NCBI GenBank assembly: GCA_023430245.1
Contig: JAEZBA010000638.1
Span: forward strand, 1-7,549
Origin: Pseudomonadota bacterium
GTDB lineage: Bacteria; Pseudomonadota; Alphaproteobacteria; Rhizobiales; Xanthobacteraceae
DNA: 7,549 bases
Reading direction: 5' to 3'
The notes beneath the pieces are model-generated. The model worked only from the letters and a program-made list of their open reading frames with translations, was not told the DNA's origin and did no database searches. This document shows, piece by piece, positions 5,482-7,549 of this stretch (the stretch's first letter is position 1; the number at the start of each line of letters is the position of its first letter). The position numbers and the translations under genes are program-made.

Positions 5482-6693
5482 ATGACTAGACAAAAGTATA
5501 GCCGCTTTGCGGGCTTCGCATTTGCTTTGACCGCAGTGGCTGGCCTCGCCGGATGCGGCCAAAATCCGCAGCAGCAGCAATCTGCGCCGCCGCCCCCTGC
5601 CGTTACCGTCGCCACGCCGATCGAGCGAACCATCACCGATTTTGATGAGTATGTCGGCCGCTTCGTTGCGGTCGACTCGGTCGAAGTCCGGGCTCGCGTC
5701 TCCGGCTATCTGGACAGTATCCATTTCAAGGACGGTCAGCTGGTGAAGGAGGGCGACCTCCTGTTTACCATCGACAAGCGCCCGTTCGAGACGGCGCTCG
5801 ATCAGGCCAAAGCGACTCTTGAGAAGGCCCGCGCTGAACTTGCATTCGCGCAGGGCGACCTCGACCGCGCGGCGCAACTGGTCAAGGACAAGACCATCAC
5901 CCAGCAGACGTTCGACCAGCGCACGCAGGTGAAGCGGGTTGCGGAAGCCAATGTCGCCGCTCAGGAAGCAGCGGTGCGACAGGCCGAGCTCGATCTGCAA
6001 TTTACCGACCTGCGCGCGCCAGTCAGTGGACGCATAGGCGATCGCCGTGTCTCGGTGGGAAATCTGGTCACCGGCGGAACATCGGGCAATACAACGCTGC
6101 TCGCGACGATCGTGTCGACCGACCCGATCCGCTTCGAATTCACCTTCGATGAGGGCTCGTATCTTCGCTACGAGCGCCTTGCAGCCAATGGCAATGTGAA
6201 CGCGGCGCGAGACGGTATCGCCGTGCGTGGTGGTTCGTCGCTGGTACGATTGAAACTGATCGACGAAAAGGATTTCTCGAACGTCGGCCGCATGGACTTC
6301 ATCGACAACGTGATCGAACGCTCCACCGGCACGATCCGGGGGCGCGCGGTCTTCGCCAATGCGGCGGGGCTTCTGACGCCCGGCATGTTCGCGCGGATTC
6401 AGGTGCCCGGTTCCGCGCCCTATACCGCGCTGCTGATCCCGGATTCCGCGATCGGCAGCGAGCAGGCGCGCAAATTCGTCTATGTGGTGAATGGCGATGA
6501 TACGGTCGTACAGAAATACGTCGAGCTCGGGCAGTTGTCCGACGGCGACCGTGTGATCAAGAGCGGGCTCCAGCCGACCGATCGTGTGATTATCGAGGGC
6601 CTGATGCGTGCCAGACCCGGCGTAAAGGTCAGTCCGCAGACTGCCCCGGCGGCGACACCCGCATCCGCGGCTGCCGGAACGGCGCAGAAATAG
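5482..6693 (+). CDS. RND efflux periplasmic adaptor (membrane fusion protein) lipoprotein, MexE/BepF-like
   Basis: A 403-aa adaptor linking an inner-membrane RND pump to an outer-membrane channel. From Met at 5482 it has a short basic start, a hydrophobic segment and the lipobox LAG-Cys25, so it should be lipid-anchored in the periplasm; the residue after Cys is Gly. A Gln/Pro-rich linker follows. Then come the first half of the lipoyl domain with VEVRARVSGYLDSIHFKDGQLVKEGDLLFTID split around residues 66-98, an alpha-helical coiled-coil hairpin (about 100-170, heptad-like with many Ala/Leu/Gln), the second lipoyl half with DLRAPVSGRIGDR (176-188), a beta-barrel and membrane-proximal region, and an Ala/Pro-rich tail. 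The EYVGRFVAV...RARVSGYL pattern resembles the MexE/BepF branch more than AcrA. GTG 5464 would add six residues; ATG 5482 gives the better lipoprotein signal, but neither has a strong ribosome site. The pump gene starts 8 bases after the stop. Substrates cannot be read from the sequence. Confidence 0.92.
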   Translation: MTRQKYSRFAGFAFALTAVAGLAGCGQNPQQQQSAPPPPAVTVATPIERTITDFDEYVGRFVAVDSVEVRARVSGYLDSIHFKDGQLVKEGDLLFTIDKRPFETALDQAKATLEKARAELAFAQGDLDRAAQLVKDKTITQQTFDQRTQVKRVAEANVAAQEAAVRQAELDLQFTDLRAPVSGRIGDRRVSVGNLVTGGTSGNTTLLATIVSTDPIRFEFTFDEGSYLRYERLAANGNVNAARDGIAVRGGSSLVRLKLIDEKDFSNVGRMDFIDNVIERSTGTIRGRAVFANAAGLLTPGMFARIQVPGSAPYTALLIPDSAIGSEQARKFVYVVNGDDTVVQKYVELGQLSDGDRVIKSGLQPTDRVIIEGLMRARPGVKVSPQTAPAATPASAAAGTAQK

Positions 6694-6701
6694 GCCGCGA
6701 C

Positions 6702-7549
6702 ATGAAGATTTCGCATTTCTTCATCGACCGGCCGATCTTTGCGGCCGTGCTCTCAACGGTGTTCATCATTTTGGGCGCCGTCGCCTTCGTGCGGCTTCCG
6801 ATCGCGCAATATCCAGAAATCGCGCCGCCGGTGATCAACATTACCGGCCAATATCCGGGCGCCAGCGCTGAGGTGGTCGCCGACACGGTGGCGGCCCCGA
6901 TCGAGCAGCAGGTCAACGGCGTCGAAGGGATGCTCTACATCTCCTCGAATTCAACCGCGGATGGGCGGTTCTCGATTGCCGTGACGTTCGATCTCGGCAC
7001 CAATCTCGATATTGCGCAGGTTCAGGTCCAGAACCGGGTGTCGACCGCGACCCCCCGCCTGCCGCAGGCGGTGCAGCAGATCGGTGTCACGGTCGCCAAG
7101 AGCTCGCCCGACATTCTGATGGTGGTGAACCTGTTTTCGCCCGATCAGACGCGCGATACGGTGTTTCTGACCAACTACGCAAACCTGCAGATCAAGGATG
7201 TGCTGACCCGCCTCGACGGTGTCGGGTCGATCACGGTGTTCGGTGCGCGCGACTTCGCGATGCAGATCTGGCTCGACCCGAACCGGTTGCAATCGCTGAA
7301 CCTGACCGCGCAGGACGTGACGGCCGCCTTGCAGGGGCAGAATATCCAGGTGGCCTCGGGCATCTTGAACCAGCCTCCGGTCGACAACCAGCTCGCGTTC
7401 CAGGTCGCGGTCCAGACACTCGGCCGTCTGTCGGACCCTGCCGAGTTCTCGAATATCGTGATCAAGCAAACGCCGACCGCGGTGGTGAGGGTCAAGGATG
7501 TCGCGCGTGTCGAACTGACCGGTCAGGACTATTCGTCGTCGTCCTATCT
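6702..7549 (+). CDS. RND efflux pump, inner-membrane subunit (HAE1/AcrB-like), 3' truncated by window edge
   Basis: The first 282 codons of a protein that normally has about 1040-1050 residues; the frame is open to the right edge. It begins MKISHFFIDRPIFAAVLS, the standard start of HAE1 pumps, with TM1 at about residues 10-30. The first periplasmic porter subdomains follow. Family motifs are LPIAQYPEIAPP, QYPGASAEVVADTVAAPIEQQVNGVEG (in two adjacent conserved stretches), the SSNSTADGRFSIAVTFDLGT region and VQVQNRVSTATPRLPQAVQQIGV. The protein would use the proton gradient to export drugs or other compounds as a trimer with the adaptor just upstream. The essential TM4 aspartates lie beyond the window, so intactness cannot be checked. 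No clear Shine-Dalgarno precedes ATG 6702; the 8-base gap suggests translational coupling. An outer-membrane factor gene, if present in the operon, would be further right. Confidence 0.95.
   Translation, partial: MKISHFFIDRPIFAAVLSTVFIILGAVAFVRLPIAQYPEIAPPVINITGQYPGASAEVVADTVAAPIEQQVNGVEGMLYISSNSTADGRFSIAVTFDLGTNLDIAQVQVQNRVSTATPRLPQAVQQIGVTVAKSSPDILMVVNLFSPDQTRDTVFLTNYANLQIKDVLTRLDGVGSITVFGARDFAMQIWLDPNRLQSLNLTAQDVTAALQGQNIQVASGILNQPPVDNQLAFQVAVQTLGRLSDPAEFSNIVIKQTPTAVVRVKDVARVELTGQDYSSSSY

Overview
The window looks like a piece of an alphaproteobacterial chromosome, most likely Hyphomicrobiales and close to the Nitrobacteraceae (Bradyrhizobium, Rhodopseudomonas, Afipia type). The evidence is GC-rich DNA with strong third-position G/C bias, the style of the intergenic palindromic repeats, and a gene pair for a 2,3-diamino sugar typical of lipid A in that group. 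The genus is inferred, not shown. All seven genes lie on the + strand, and no RNA gene, CRISPR array, insertion sequence or phage gene is visible.

Left part (1-3690), nucleotide-sugar and sugar-phosphate enzymes: the 3' end of manC (mannose-6-phosphate isomerase domain, cut by the window edge); a transaldolase-family enzyme preceded by a palindromic repeat; then a close pair, a Gfo/Idh/MocA NAD-dependent dehydrogenase and a DegT-family PLP aminotransferase. The pair best matches GnnA/GnnB, which convert UDP-GlcNAc to the 3-amino derivative (UDP-GlcNAc3N) used to build amide-linked lipid A. ManC and the transaldolase meet at fructose-6-phosphate, which is also the source of UDP-GlcNAc, so the block reads as precursor supply for surface glycans and LPS.

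Middle (3691-5355): a two-hairpin palindromic repeat, then murJ (mviN), the lipid II flippase of peptidoglycan synthesis. It sits downstream of the lipid A sugar genes.

Right part (5356-7549): a 126-base non-coding gap with a good -10 box and a candidate operator-like inverted repeat, then a tripartite efflux operon. It encodes a MexE/BepF-like periplasmic adaptor lipoprotein and, 8 bases later, the start of an HAE1-type RND pump that runs off the right edge.

The theme is the cell envelope: LPS precursors, peptidoglycan precursor export, and drug or solute efflux. I did not find a convincing undescribed system. The points most worth a second look are the transaldolase in a glycan cluster with a TalB-like active site, the GnnA/GnnB pair, the related repeats (one of which abuts a ribosome binding site), and a murJ outside its usual rhizobial neighbourhood.
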